This document shows, one piece after another, positions 28,889-37,847 of a DNA stretch of 64,000 nucleotides; the stretch's first letter is position 1, and the number at the start of each line of letters is the position of its first letter. Made by a program: the position numbers and the translations under genes. This DNA comes from Desulfuromonas sp. (GTDB lineage Bacteria; Desulfobacterota; Desulfuromonadia; Desulfuromonadales; BM103), in contig VEPG01000012.1 of NCBI GenBank assembly GCA_012026975.1, positions 31,949-95,948 on the forward strand, given 5' to 3'. The notes beneath the pieces are model-generated. The model worked only from the letters and a program-made list of their open reading frames with translations, did no database searches and was not told the origin of the DNA.

Positions 28889-30658
28889 TCAAAGCTTTTT
28901 TTTGATTTGGACAAGCTCAAGCTGGTACCGGCCGACGGCCTCGAAATCGCCGGACTGCTCGGCAGCACCAACCAGTTCCTGCAGTTCCCGCAAACGCTGG
29001 CGCTGGCCGACCGCCGCCACCGCCTTCCGGCAATCGGCGAAGATCCGCTCCGGGTCGGCAGCCCATTCCGCCTGATCTTCGGCCAGCAGCAAGCCGCTGA
29101 GCAGCGCCTGCACCTTGTCGTCGTGCAGGTCATCGAGCAGCACCTCCGGCAACCGGCCCTCGGCATCCTCGGCAGCCAACAGATAATCGGCGACTTCGCG
29201 ATGCTCCGGAGACGAAAACAACACCGCCGTTCCTTCTTCCCGCACCTGACCGCGAGCCCGGTCGTTGGCCAGCATCAGACGGAGTAAAAACGTTTGCGGC
29301 CGGGTCTCGGCCTCCGGTTCAACGCGCCGCGCCTGGACCGGCGTCCGCTGTTCGGGAAGGGGCGCGGCGCCCCCGCGCCCCTTCCCCTGCAGCAGGGCTT
29401 CGTCCAAACCGGTCCGGGCTGCAATCTGCTTGAGGTAGAGGTTGCGCTCCAGGTCACTGGGGAGCCGGCGAATGCGCGTCAGCACCTCTTCGGCTGCCCG
29501 CGCCCGCCCTTCGACCCGGTCGCCGTGGATTTGCAACTGCTCGTCGAGGAACACTTCCAGCGCCGGGCGGGCTGCCGCCAGGCGGACTTGAAAGGCTGCG
29601 GTCCCCTGCCCGGTCAGGAATGAGTCGGGATCCTCGCCGGCGGCCAGGCCGACGGCACTGACGGCCATCCCTTCGGGGAGCAGGGCGTCCATGGCCCGGA
29701 ACGTCGCCTGCCGGCCGGCCTTGTCGGCATCGAAGACCAGGATCGCCTGCTCGGCATAGCGCTTGAGCAGGCGGGCGTGATCGGCGGTCAGGGCCGTGCC
29801 GCAGGCGGCCACGGCATTGGCGATCCCGGCCCGGTGCAGGGCGAGCAGGTCGAAGTAGCCCTCGACCACCAGCACCGCGCGGGCATGGCGAATGGCGTCG
29901 CGCCCCTGGTAAAGCCCGTAGAGGGTTCGGCCCTTGTGGTATACCGGGGTTTCCGGCGAGTTCAGGTACTTGGGGGTGCCATCATCGAGCACACGCCCGC
30001 CGAACGCCACTACCCGTCCTTCCGGATCGAGGATCGGAAAGAGCAGGCGGTTATGGAACAGGTCGCGGTCACCGCGTCCGCCACTCCCCTCGCGCACCAG
30101 GCCGGCCGTGCGCAGCTCCTCCTTTGCAAAACCCTGGGATGCCAGATGACCGACCAGCGCCTCCCACTGGTCGGGGGCAAAGCCGAGCCGGAAAGAACGG
30201 ACGATTTCAGCCTCGTAGCCTCGTTGCCGCAGGTAGCGGCGACCGGCGGCACCGGCGGCATCCTCGAGCAGCAGCCGATGGTAAAAGGCACAGGCCGCCT
30301 CATTGATCCGGTACAGCCGTTCGCGCTGATCGCGGCGCTGACGGTCGGCCGGGGTGACCGGGGTCTCCTCGACCGTTATCCCGGCCTTTTCCCCCAGACG
30401 CTTGACCGCCTCGGGGAAGGTCAGCCCTTCCATGCGCATGACGAAGTTAAAGACGTTGCCCCCCACTCCACAACCGAAGCAGTGGAAGATCTGGCGTGGG
30501 GCGTTGACGTTGAAGGAGGGGGATTTTTCCTGGTGAAAGGGGCAGAGGCCCTGGTAATTGGCGCCGGAGCGCCGCAGCGGCATGTAGCTGGAGATCACCT
30601 CGACGATGTCGTTGCGCTCGCGGATTTCGCGGACGGTTTCTTCGTTGATGCGACTCAT
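28889..30658 (-). CDS. dnaG: DNA primase
   Basis: 589 aa. N-terminal CHC2 zinc finger (CPFHQEKSPSF ... FHCFGCGVGGN at 40-65), RNA polymerase core with VAFGGRVLDDGTPKYLNSPET, Toprim motif VVEGYFD and DADKAG, and a C-terminal helicase-binding region. It makes primers at the fork. The start is set by the family N-terminus (INEETVREIRERNDIVEVI). The sequence before the ATG is the end of a palindromic element (30664-30825), so its ribosome-binding site (a weak GGGA) may come from that element. Confidence 0.97.
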   Translation of the reverse strand: MSRINEETVREIRERNDIVEVISSYMPLRRSGANYQGLCPFHQEKSPSFNVNAPRQIFHCFGCGVGGNVFNFVMRMEGLTFPEAVKRLGEKAGITVEETPVTPADRQRRDQRERLYRINEAACAFYHRLLLEDAAGAAGRRYLRQRGYEAEIVRSFRLGFAPDQWEALVGHLASQGFAKEELRTAGLVREGSGGRGDRDLFHNRLLFPILDPEGRVVAFGGRVLDDGTPKYLNSPETPVYHKGRTLYGLYQGRDAIRHARAVLVVEGYFDLLALHRAGIANAVAACGTALTADHARLLKRYAEQAILVFDADKAGRQATFRAMDALLPEGMAVSAVGLAAGEDPDSFLTGQGTAAFQVRLAAARPALEVFLDEQLQIHGDRVEGRARAAEEVLTRIRRLPSDLERNLYLKQIAARTGLDEALLQGKGRGGAAPLPEQRTPVQARRVEPEAETRPQTFLLRLMLANDRARGQVREEGTAVLFSSPEHREVADYLLAAEDAEGRLPEVLLDDLHDDKVQALLSGLLLAEDQAEWAADPERIFADCRKAVAAVGQRQRLRELQELVGAAEQSGDFEAVGRYQLELVQIKKKL

Positions 30659-30663
30659 CGTTT

Positions 30664-30825
30664 AGTGTCCCGTACGGTTAGTCCCCTGCACAAATTGTGA
30701 GGAGTTTGGGCCTCTGGCAAGGCGCGCTGACGCAGGCCTGGTGGTGCCAAGCCGAGGAAGCGCAACGCCGCCAGAGGGCGAAAGGGCCACAATTTGCAAG
30801 GAAAGGATTAGCCGCACGGGACACT
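30664..30825. repeat. MITE-like element B with 21-bp terminal inverted repeats
   Basis: 162 bp. Left end AGTGTCCCGTACGGTTAGTCC, given here as 30664-30684, matches the complement of 30805-30825 at 18 of 21 positions; an inner pair (CACAATTTG / CAAATTGTG and GCCTCTGGC / GCCAGAGG) continues the palindrome. No ORF. It fills the mutS2-dnaG gap: its right end overlaps the mutS2 stop TAG (30824-30826) and its left end stops 5 nt before the dnaG ATG. The ends resemble transposon termini, so it may be a non-autonomous element mobilised in trans. Confidence 0.7.
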
Positions 30826-33202
30826 ATACCAGCTCCACCACCGTCACGTTGTCTCCCCCCTCGGCCACATCGGCCGCGCCGAAACCGATGACTTCACGGC
30901 GGCCGGCCAGAAACTCCCGGACGGCCCGCCGCAGAATTCCTTCACCGGAACCATGGACGACTTCCAGGCGCTTTTCCCCGTGCAGCAAGCCTTCATCGAG
31001 AAAAGCCGCCGTCATGTCGATGGCCTCGTCAACCCGCTTGCCGACCAGCACCAGGCGCGGCCGGAAGGCCCGCCGTGTCACCCGATCGCGAACCTTCGGG
31101 ATTCGGGCCGGGGTCGGCGCGAAACGCGGCGGTTGATACTGGCGCAAAGCCGCCAGTGGCTGGCGCAGCCGCTTGCCGCCCAATTCGAGCTCGGCGGTCG
31201 CCCCATCGACATTGACTACCCTGGCATCGACGCCGAGTGCCGTGACGAACAGCAGTTCGTTGACAGCCACCGCCCGCGGCACAACCCCCGGCGGTACGAC
31301 TTGCGGCTGCGGCAGCTCCCGGCGCAGGGCACGCAGCTCACCGGTCAGGCGCGCCTGCTCGCGGACAGGGGGGATGGTTCCCTGGCGGGCTTCACGGAAC
31401 AGGGAGCGGAGCTGCTCCTCGGCTTCGCTCAGCAGGCGACTACCGCGCTGACGCACATCTTCGAGGATGGTCCGTTGCCGGGCCTCCAACTCCTCGCGCA
31501 GGCGGCGCTGCTGTTCGTGCTCGCGCTCGGCCTGCCGACGCAGCGTCCCGGCCGCCTGCAGCTCCTCGTCGATGGCCGCCCGCAGGGCCTGCAGCCGCTC
31601 AAGCACGGCCAGCCCTTCGCGCTCGCCGTGACCAAGATAACCTGCCGCGTTTGACAACAGATCCTCCGGCAAGCCGAGCCGCCGGGCGATCGTGAAGGCG
31701 TGGCTGGCGCCGGGAATGCCATAGTGCAGGCGGAAACTCGGCTGCAGCGTTGCCGCATCGAATTCTACCGCGGCGTTCTCGACCCCGTCCTCAAGATGGG
31801 CGTAGCCCTTGATCAGGTGCAGATGGGTGGTGGCAACCACCCGTGTCCCGGCCTGGCGCAGCCGATCGAGCACCGCCAGCGCCAATGCCCCGCCCTCCCC
31901 GGGATCGGTGCCGGTGCCGAGTTCATCGATCAGTACCAGGGCCTGTTCACCGGCAACGGCCAGGATGTCGCGGATTCGGCACAGGTGCCCAGAAAAGGTC
32001 GACAGACTGCGTTCAAGACTCTGTTCGTCGCCGATATCGGCCATCACCGGAGCGAACGGGAAGAACCGGCTTCCCGGCGCGCAGGGGATCGGCAGACCGG
32101 CACGCGCCATCAGCACCAGCAACCCGGCAGTCTTCAGCGCAGCGGTCTTGCCACCGGTGTTCGGCCCGCTGATCACCAGCACCTGTTCGTTCTCGCCAAG
32201 CCGCAGATCGATCGGCACCACCGCTTCGCCCAACTTCAGGGCCAGCAGCGGGTGACGGGCGGCGGCCAGTTCCAGCAGCGGCCGGGCGGCCAGCTGGGGG
32301 ACGACGGCATCGACATCCCTGGCGAAGCGGCCCACCGCCAGGCGCAGATCCAGCACCGCCAGGATGGCCTGGTTGGCGGCCAGTGCCTCGCGGGCGTCAC
32401 GGACCATGGCGGTCAGCTGCAGAAGAATCCGCTCTTCCTCGCGCTGCACCTCGCGCAACAGGGTCTGCAGACGGTTGTTGCCGTCCAGCGCCGCCGCCGG
32501 TTCGACATAAAGTGTCTGGCCGCTGGCCGAGGTGTCGTGGACAAAACCGCGCAGACGGCCGGAATGATCGGTGCGCACCGGCAGCACGTAGCGGTTGTTG
32601 CGGTCGGTGATCAGCTGTTCCTGGAAAACCCCGGCGTAACGCTCGTCGGCGAGCAGCCCTTCGAGCTGGCGTTTGAGCCGGGCACGCACGGTTTGCACCT
32701 CGCGGCGCAGGCGGCCGAGCTCCGCGGAGGCACTGTCGAGAATTTCGCCACGCGGACCGATGCTGCGACGGATCGCCGCCACCAGCTGCGGCAGCGGCAC
32801 CAGGGCTGCTGCGTGGGCCTGCAGCAGTGGCCAGCCGGCACTTTCGGCCAAAGCCGTTTTGCACGCCGCGGCTGCTTCGGCAACCCCCCGCACGGCGGCA
32901 AAAGCCTCGGCGGAAAGCCAAAGCCCCTCCACGTGCAGCTGTTCGAGCAACGCCGTGAGATCGTCACCATCGCCAACCGGCAGCGGCCCGCGGGCGGCCA
33001 GCAGTTGCATCGCCTCCGCGGCTTCGGCCAATGTCGCGGCGATGGCAGCGGGCTCCGCCAGCGGCCGCAAAGCCAGCGCCAGCGCACGGCCGGGGGCGGT
33101 GCGGGTCAGGCCGGCCAGATGGGCGGCAACCTTGGAGAATTCCAGCAGGTCGAGGCTGTCGGCCACCCCCCCGGCCGGCTCTGCACGGCGCCGACGGTTC
33201 AT
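30824..33202 (-). CDS. mutS2: Endonuclease MutS2
   Basis: 792 aa from ATG 33202 (ATGA overlap with cvpA); the open frame continues through cvpA in another phase and is not used. No N-terminal mismatch-recognition domain. It has the core/clamp helices, Walker A SGPNTGGKTAALKT, Walker B ALVLIDELGTGTDPGEGGALA and THLHLIKGYA. The C-terminal Smr nuclease-like domain is present with HGSGEGILRRAV in place of HGKGTG, and the LDLRG motif is degenerate (LVLVG). The family suppresses recombination or rescues collided ribosomes. The stop codon lies at the end of a MITE-like element. Confidence 0.93.
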   Translation of the reverse strand: MNRRRRAEPAGGVADSLDLLEFSKVAAHLAGLTRTAPGRALALALRPLAEPAAIAATLAEAAEAMQLLAARGPLPVGDGDDLTALLEQLHVEGLWLSAEAFAAVRGVAEAAAACKTALAESAGWPLLQAHAAALVPLPQLVAAIRRSIGPRGEILDSASAELGRLRREVQTVRARLKRQLEGLLADERYAGVFQEQLITDRNNRYVLPVRTDHSGRLRGFVHDTSASGQTLYVEPAAALDGNNRLQTLLREVQREEERILLQLTAMVRDAREALAANQAILAVLDLRLAVGRFARDVDAVVPQLAARPLLELAAARHPLLALKLGEAVVPIDLRLGENEQVLVISGPNTGGKTAALKTAGLLVLMARAGLPIPCAPGSRFFPFAPVMADIGDEQSLERSLSTFSGHLCRIRDILAVAGEQALVLIDELGTGTDPGEGGALALAVLDRLRQAGTRVVATTHLHLIKGYAHLEDGVENAAVEFDAATLQPSFRLHYGIPGASHAFTIARRLGLPEDLLSNAAGYLGHGEREGLAVLERLQALRAAIDEELQAAGTLRRQAEREHEQQRRLREELEARQRTILEDVRQRGSRLLSEAEEQLRSLFREARQGTIPPVREQARLTGELRALRRELPQPQVVPPGVVPRAVAVNELLFVTALGVDARVVNVDGATAELELGGKRLRQPLAALRQYQPPRFAPTPARIPKVRDRVTRRAFRPRLVLVGKRVDEAIDMTAAFLDEGLLHGEKRLEVVHGSGEGILRRAVREFLAGRREVIGFGAADVAEGGDNVTVVELV

Positions 33203-33672
33203 CGCAGCAGCTGCCGCCCCCCGTTCACAACCCGCTCGCCCAGCGTAGTAAAAGGCGGCGCCAGTTGTGACTGCCGGCGGGACTCTTTCAGCCAATCGGC
33301 AACAGACAGGCCGTACAGCACCAGGGCCAGCAGCAGAGTTCCCTGCATCAGACCGAACAGGCCACCGAGAACCCGGTTGAAGCCACCGAGGAAAATCAGC
33401 TTGAGGAAGCGGGACAGCACCACGCCGAGCAGGACGAAACAGATCAGCGTGACCAGGAACAGGACAGCGAAGCAAACCACCATTGCCAGCCATGGCGGCA
33501 GATTGGCCCAGGCAGGCATTGCCTCCGCCAACGCCATGTGATAGCGGACGGCGAGGATGGTGCCCAACCCCAGACCGGCCAGGGCGCACAACTCGTGAAT
33601 CAGGCCGAGCCAAAGCCCCTTGAGGAGCAGTACGGCCAGCACGGCCACAATGGCGATGTCGACCGCGTTCAT
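33199..33672 (-). CDS. cvpA: CvpA family membrane protein
   Basis: 157 aa with four hydrophobic segments; starts VDIAIVAVLAVLLLKGLWLGLI and contains LGGVLSRFLKLIFLGGFNRVLGG-type residues (seen as FNRVLGGLFGLMQG) typical of CvpA. Inner-membrane protein, linked in enterobacteria to envelope homeostasis and colicin V production. Overlaps mutS2 by 4 nt, a common pairing. Confidence 0.85.
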   Translation of the reverse strand: MNAVDIAIVAVLAVLLLKGLWLGLIHELCALAGLGLGTILAVRYHMALAEAMPAWANLPPWLAMVVCFAVLFLVTLICFVLLGVVLSRFLKLIFLGGFNRVLGGLFGLMQGTLLLALVLYGLSVADWLKESRRQSQLAPPFTTLGERVVNGGRQLLR

Positions 33673-33694
33673 TGCACTCTCCCCGGCGAGGTGC

Positions 33695-34138
33695 TCACCC
33701 GGCCAGACGGGCCTTGACCAGCTCGCTCACCAATCGGCCGTCGGCACGACCGGTGGTCTGCGGGGTAACCAGCTTCATTACCGCGCCCATGTCGCGCGGC
33801 CCGCTGGCCCCGGCTGCAAGCACGGCGGTTTCGATGAGCGCCTTGATCTCCGCCTCGCTCATCTGGGAGGGGAGGAACTCCTGCAGAATGGCCAGCTCCT
33901 GCTCCTCCTTGGCGGCCAATTCGGGGCGGACGCCCCGGTAGGCCTCCGCCGACTCGCGGCGCTGCTTGACCAGGGTGGAGAGCACCTTGATTACGCCGGC
34001 GTCGTCCAGCGTTCCGCGCGCTTCGATCTCGGCATTCTTGATCGCCGTGCGCGCCATGCGGATGGCGCTCAGGCGCAGGCTGTCCTGCGCCTTCATCGCA
34101 CTCTTCATCGCTTCGGTCAGTCGTTCCTGGATGGTCAT
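33695..34138 (-). CDS. GatB/YqeY domain protein
   Basis: 147 aa, full-length YqeY: MTIQERLTEAMKSAMKAQD start, VIKVLSTLVKQRRESAEAY, EFLPSQMSEAEIKALI and the end GRADGRLVSELVKARL. This domain is shared with the tail of GatB, the tRNA amidotransferase subunit, and is thought to bind tRNA. It commonly precedes dnaG/rpoD in this bacterial group. Confidence 0.92.
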   Translation of the reverse strand: MTIQERLTEAMKSAMKAQDSLRLSAIRMARTAIKNAEIEARGTLDDAGVIKVLSTLVKQRRESAEAYRGVRPELAAKEEQELAILQEFLPSQMSEAEIKALIETAVLAAGASGPRDMGAVMKLVTPQTTGRADGRLVSELVKARLAG

Positions 34139-34155
34139 GATGAGTCCCCTGAAGA

Positions 34156-34482
34156 TTATTTCGTACGGGCGGCCTTCTCGGCCAGCCCCGAAGTGCCAAA
34201 GCGCCTGCGCAGCTCCGCGTAGACCCGCTCCGGCGGCAGGTCGTAATGACCGAGCAGCACCAACAGGTGGAAGATCAGGTCGGCGGCCTCATACACCACC
34301 TGCTCGCGGTCACCCCCCTTGCCGGCCACGGCGACCTCGGTCGCCTCCTCGCCGATCTTGCCGAGGATCTTGTCGAGCCCCTTGGCATAGAGCGAGGCCA
34401 CGTAGGACTGCTCGGACGGGTTGTTCTTGCGATCAAGGATGATCCGATAAACGGCGTCGAGAATGTCGTTGTTGCTGTTCAT
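34156..34482 (-). CDS. hisE: Phosphoribosyl-ATP diphosphatase
   Basis: 108 aa of the MazG-like all-alpha fold. LDAVYRIILDRKNNPSEQSYVAS and KIGEEATEVAVAGKGGDREQ then YEAADLIFHLLVLL carry the acidic metal-binding residues. Second step of histidine synthesis. HisI is not fused and was not seen in the window. A palindromic element separates it from hisF. Confidence 0.95.
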   Translation of the reverse strand: MNSNNDILDAVYRIILDRKNNPSEQSYVASLYAKGLDKILGKIGEEATEVAVAGKGGDREQVVYEAADLIFHLLVLLGHYDLPPERVYAELRRRFGTSGLAEKAARTK

Positions 34483-34501
34483 TTCAAGTTCCTTCCAGGC
34501 T

Positions 34502-34613
34502 GATCAAAAATGCCCAGGTGCTAGGCGCCCGCAGACCGAGGAGCGAGGCGTACCTCGCTGGTACGCCGCAGCAACGAGGGCAAGGGCAACAACGCAGATG
34601 GGCGTTTTTCATC
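34502..34613. repeat. Palindromic MITE/REP-like element C
   Basis: About 112 bp in the hisF-hisE gap. Ends GATCAAAAATGCCCA and complement of GATGAAAAACGCCCA. Internal palindrome CGAGGCGTACCTCG - CTGGTACGCC. No ORF. Related in layout to element A (GAAAAAC ends, GC-rich middle). Confidence 0.65.
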
Positions 34614-34617
34614 GGCC

Positions 34618-35385
34618 TCACAACCTGACCGGCACCCCGTGCTGCTGCAGATACTCTTTGCACTCGTGAATCGTATATTCGCGGAAATGGAAGATGCTCG
34701 CCGCCAGGGCTGCGCTCGCGCCCCCCTCGACCAGCCCCTCGCGGATATGCTCGAGATTGCCGACGCCGCCCGAGGCGATCACCGGGATGCCGACCCGGTC
34801 GCTGATGGCCCGGGTCAGCGGGATGTCGTAACCGTCCTTGGTGCCGTCCTTGTCCATCGAAGTCAGCAGAATTTCGCCGGCCCCGAAACCCTCCATGCGC
34901 GCCGCCCATTCCAGGGCGTCGATCCCGGTTGGGTTGCGGCCGCCGTGGGTGTAGACCTCCCATTGGAGCGGGTCGGTGCCCGGCACCCGACGGGCATCGA
35001 TGGCCACCACGATGCACTGCGAGCCGAAGCGCTCGGCCGCCTCGCGTACGAACTCCGGGCGGTGCACCGCCGCGGTGTTGATCGAGACCTTGTCGGCGCC
35101 GGCATTGAGCAGATTGCGGATATCCGCAATCTCGCGCACCCCGCCGCCGACGGTCAGCGGCATGAAAACCCGCTCGGCGGTGCGCGCCACCACGTCGAGG
35201 ATGATGCCGCGCTTTTCGTGGCTGGCGGTGATGTCGAGAAAGGTCAGTTCGTCGGCCCCCTGCAGGTCGTAGGCGGCCGCGACCTCAACCGGGTCGCCGG
35301 CATCGCGCAGCTCGACGAACTGGACTCCCTTGACCACCCGCCCGTCCTTGACGTCGAGGCAGGGGATGATGCGTCTGGTCAGCAT
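34618..35385 (-). CDS. hisF: Imidazole glycerol phosphate synthase, cyclase subunit
   Basis: 255 aa TIM barrel. Catalytic Asp11 in [14 protein letters not shown] and Asp near 130 in VVAIDARR; phosphate-binding loops LTVGGGVR and [11 protein letters not shown]. With HisH it makes ImGP and AICAR. Starts at ATG 35385. Confidence 0.97.
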   Translation of the reverse strand: MLTRRIIPCLDVKDGRVVKGVQFVELRDAGDPVEVAAAYDLQGADELTFLDITASHEKRGIILDVVARTAERVFMPLTVGGGVREIADIRNLLNAGADKVSINTAAVHRPEFVREAAERFGSQCIVVAIDARRVPGTDPLQWEVYTHGGRNPTGIDALEWAARMEGFGAGEILLTSMDKDGTKDGYDIPLTRAISDRVGIPVIASGGVGNLEHIREGLVEGGASAALAASIFHFREYTIHECKEYLQQHGVPVRL

Positions 35386-35395
35386 GACTTATCCT

Positions 35396-35824
35396 TCATG
35401 TCAAAACTTCCCACTCTTCGATGTCGCCGGGGACAACCACGAAAAGGGGGTGCACCCGCGGTGCATTGCCGGACTGCGCCTGCCAGCGCTCAGGATCGCG
35501 CTGCTGCAGCTTGCGGCCCAGATGCTGCCATTCGTAAGCCACCTGCCCGGCCGTGACCGGAATGGCCGGAGCCGGGACGGGACGTAATATCTTTGGGGTG
35601 GCGAAGCGATAACGTCGACGCTCCGCTTCCTCCGCAATTGCCGCCAGATAAGCACCGATAGCCGTCAACGGGTCGGCCTGGCGACGAAACCGCCGCAACT
35701 GCGGATGGTGGTGGTACCCTCTGGTCTCCCCCGCCAGCACCTTTTGTGCCAGCAGTCCCTCGCGCCACACCGCCAGCAGACCCTGGCGGTCGAGCAGCCG
35801 CGGATGGAGGGACCAGAGGCGCAT
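35396..35824 (-). CDS. Pyrimidine-dimer DNA glycosylase/endonuclease V-like protein
   Basis: 142 aa from ATG 35824, which overlaps the hisA stop (ATGA). The N-terminus [20 protein letters not shown], then REGLLAQKVLAGETRGYHHHPQLRRFRR, is the conserved region of the Pyr_excise (T4 DenV-like) family. The C-terminus (FVVVPGDIEEWEVL) also fits small family members. T4 DenV uses its N-terminal amine as nucleophile with a Thr at position 2 after Met removal; here residue 2 is Arg, so the same chemistry is uncertain. It stands inside the his operon between hisA and hisF, 10 nt before hisF. Likely repair-related, role unproven. Confidence 0.7.
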   Translation of the reverse strand: MRLWSLHPRLLDRQGLLAVWREGLLAQKVLAGETRGYHHHPQLRRFRRQADPLTAIGAYLAAIAEEAERRRYRFATPKILRPVPAPAIPVTAGQVAYEWQHLGRKLQQRDPERWQAQSGNAPRVHPLFVVVPGDIEEWEVLT

Positions 35825-36552
35825 CAACCCTGCTTGGTCAGGGCGACAGCCTCGCGCAGATCCAGCGCCCCCGAGTAGATCGCCTTGCCGGTAATCACTC
35901 CGGTGACCCCATACCGTTCAATGGCCAGCAGGTTCTCGATATCTTTCAGACTGGACACCCCGCCCGAGGCGATTACCGGGATGCCGGCGGCTTCGGCCAG
36001 TGCCCGCGTGGCCTCGAGGTTCGGCCCCTGCAGCATGCCGTCACGGGCGATGTCGGTGTAGATGATGGCGGCGACGCCATCCCCGGCGAACCTCTTTGCC
36101 AGCTCCACGGCGGTGACACCGGTGACCTCGGCCCACCCCTGCACCGCGACCATGCCGTTTTTCGCATCGATGCCGACCACGATCCGGCCAGGGAAGCGCC
36201 GGCAGGCGTCCGTCACCAGCTGCGGGGTACGCTGTGCCGCCGTGCCGATGATGACCCGAGACAGGCCAAGAGACAGGTAGGCTTCGATGGTGGCCAGGTC
36301 ACGGATGCCGCCGCCGAGTTGGGCGGGAATGTCGATTGCCTTGACGATTGCCTCGATGGCGGCACGGTTCTTCGGCACGCCGGCAAACGCACCGTCGAGG
36401 TCGACAATGTGCAGCAGCTCGCCCCCCTCATCCTGCCAGCGGCGGGCGGTGACCGCAGGGTTGTCGGAATAAACGGTATCGCGCTCCATCAGCCCCTGTT
36501 CGAGCCTCACGCATTTGCCGTCTTTCAAATCAATGGCGGGGATGACAATCAT
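35824..36552 (-). CDS. hisA: ProFAR isomerase
   Basis: 242 aa TIM barrel, paralogue of HisF. Catalytic Asp8 in [17 protein letters not shown] and Asp near 129 in [14 protein letters not shown] and ASGGVSSL phosphate loops. Isomerises ProFAR to PRFAR. Two nt separate it from hisH. Confidence 0.97.
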   Translation of the reverse strand: MIVIPAIDLKDGKCVRLEQGLMERDTVYSDNPAVTARRWQDEGGELLHIVDLDGAFAGVPKNRAAIEAIVKAIDIPAQLGGGIRDLATIEAYLSLGLSRVIIGTAAQRTPQLVTDACRRFPGRIVVGIDAKNGMVAVQGWAEVTGVTAVELAKRFAGDGVAAIIYTDIARDGMLQGPNLEATRALAEAAGIPVIASGGVSSLKDIENLLAIERYGVTGVITGKAIYSGALDLREAVALTKQG

Positions 36553-36554
36553 CT

Positions 36555-37181
36555 CTACATCTCTCCAAAATTCTTCAGCATCTTTAGCCCCACCGCCTGG
36601 CTCTTCTCAGGGTGAAACTGGGTGGCCATGACGTTGTCGCGCCAGATGCTCGAGCAGAAGGTCTGCCCGTAGCCGGTCTCGGTGGCAATCACCGCCGGGT
36701 CATCGGGAACCACAAAGTAGGAATGAACAAAGTAGACGAAGCTGCCGTCCGGCACGCCTTCGTAAAGTGGCGCAGGGCGGTGGATGCCGATCCGGTTCCA
36801 TCCCATGTGCGGCACTTTGAGTGGCTCGCCCTCTTCCCGAGAACCTTCAGGGAAGCGCACCACTTTCCCGGGAATGATGCCGAGTCCTTGATGACGGCCG
36901 AACTCTTCACTCTCGGTAAAAAGCAATTGCAGGCCGAGGCAGATGCCAAGGAACGGCTTGCCGGCGGCCACGTGCTCCTTGATCGGCGCGACAAAGCCCC
37001 CTTCCGTGAGGTTGCGCATGCAGTCGCGGAAGGCGCCGACCCCGGGGAGAACCAACTTGCCGGCCCGGGCCGCAACAGCCGGATCGGCCGTCACCACGGC
37101 AGTGCAGCCGACCTGTTCGAAGGCCTTCTGCACGCTGCGCAGATTGCCCATGCCGTAATCGATGATGACGACGTCGCTCAC
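36555..37181 (-). CDS. hisH: Imidazole glycerol phosphate synthase, glutaminase subunit
   Basis: 208 aa class I glutamine amidotransferase. Nucleophile Cys in [10 protein letters not shown] near 82, His-Glu in QFHPEKSQ near the C-terminus, PGVGAF oxyanion strand. Supplies ammonia to HisF. ATGA-type overlap with hisB. Confidence 0.97.
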   Translation of the reverse strand: MSDVVIIDYGMGNLRSVQKAFEQVGCTAVVTADPAVAARAGKLVLPGVGAFRDCMRNLTEGGFVAPIKEHVAAGKPFLGICLGLQLLFTESEEFGRHQGLGIIPGKVVRFPEGSREEGEPLKVPHMGWNRIGIHRPAPLYEGVPDGSFVYFVHSYFVVPDDPAVIATETGYGQTFCSSIWRDNVMATQFHPEKSQAVGLKMLKNFGEM

Positions 37182-37768
37182 TCCAGCGCCCCTTTGGAAG
37201 AGAGCACCCCCTGCACACGCGGATCGATCTGGGTCGCTTCATCGAGCGCCCGGGCCAGCGCTTTGAACACCGCTTCGACGATGTGGTGCAGGTTGTCGCC
37301 ATAGGCCAGGTTGACGTGGAGGTTGGCGCCGGCATGATTGCAGAAGGCAGTGAAGAACTCCTGCACCAGCTCCAGGTCGAAGCTGCCGACCTGGACCTTG
37401 GGGAGATCGACGTGCCAGACCAGGAACGGCCGGCCGGAAAAATCGAGGACCACCGAGGCCAGCGCTTCGTGCATCGGCATGGTACCGCGCCCGTAGCGGC
37501 GGATCCCGGCCTTGTCGCCGAGAGCCTGCTTAAACGCCTCGCCGAGGCAGATGCCGACGTCCTCCACGGTGTGGTGGGCATCGACTTCGAGATCGCCTTT
37601 GGCTTCAATGGTCAGGTCAAAAAAGCCGTGGCGGGCAATCTGCGTCAGCATGTGGTCGAAGAACGCCACGCCGGTGGCGATCTCGTGTTGCCCGCTGCCG
37701 TCCAACCCGAGGGTGACCTGGATGGCGGTTTCCTTGGTGGTGCGATCGATCGATGCGGTACGGCTCAT
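37178..37768 (-). CDS. hisB: Imidazoleglycerol-phosphate dehydratase
   Basis: 196 aa monofunctional HisB, from ATG 37768 behind GGAGGG. Metal-binding motifs [13 protein letters not shown] and [10 protein letters not shown] in the first half and the repeats [11 protein letters not shown] and DNLHHIVEA in the second. Dehydrates IGP to imidazole acetol phosphate. A GTAGGGGC palindromic element lies between it and hisD. Confidence 0.97.
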   Translation of the reverse strand: MSRTASIDRTTKETAIQVTLGLDGSGQHEIATGVAFFDHMLTQIARHGFFDLTIEAKGDLEVDAHHTVEDVGICLGEAFKQALGDKAGIRRYGRGTMPMHEALASVVLDFSGRPFLVWHVDLPKVQVGSFDLELVQEFFTAFCNHAGANLHVNLAYGDNLHHIVEAVFKALARALDEATQIDPRVQGVLSSKGALE

Positions 37769-37790
37769 GAGTGCCCTCCGATTGCCATTT

Positions 37791-37838
37791 GTAGGGGCGC
37801 CATTCATGGCGCCCGGGCGTGATAAATCAAGCCCCTAC
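37791..37838. repeat. GTAGGGGC/GCCCCTAC palindromic element, copy 1
   Basis: 48 bp, ends GTAGGGGC and GCCCCTAC, containing the hairpin GGGCGCCAT-TC-ATGGCGCCC. Lies in the hisD-hisB gap. Same ends as the elements at 39834 and 41172. Confidence 0.65.
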
Positions 37839-37847
37839 GATAACCGG

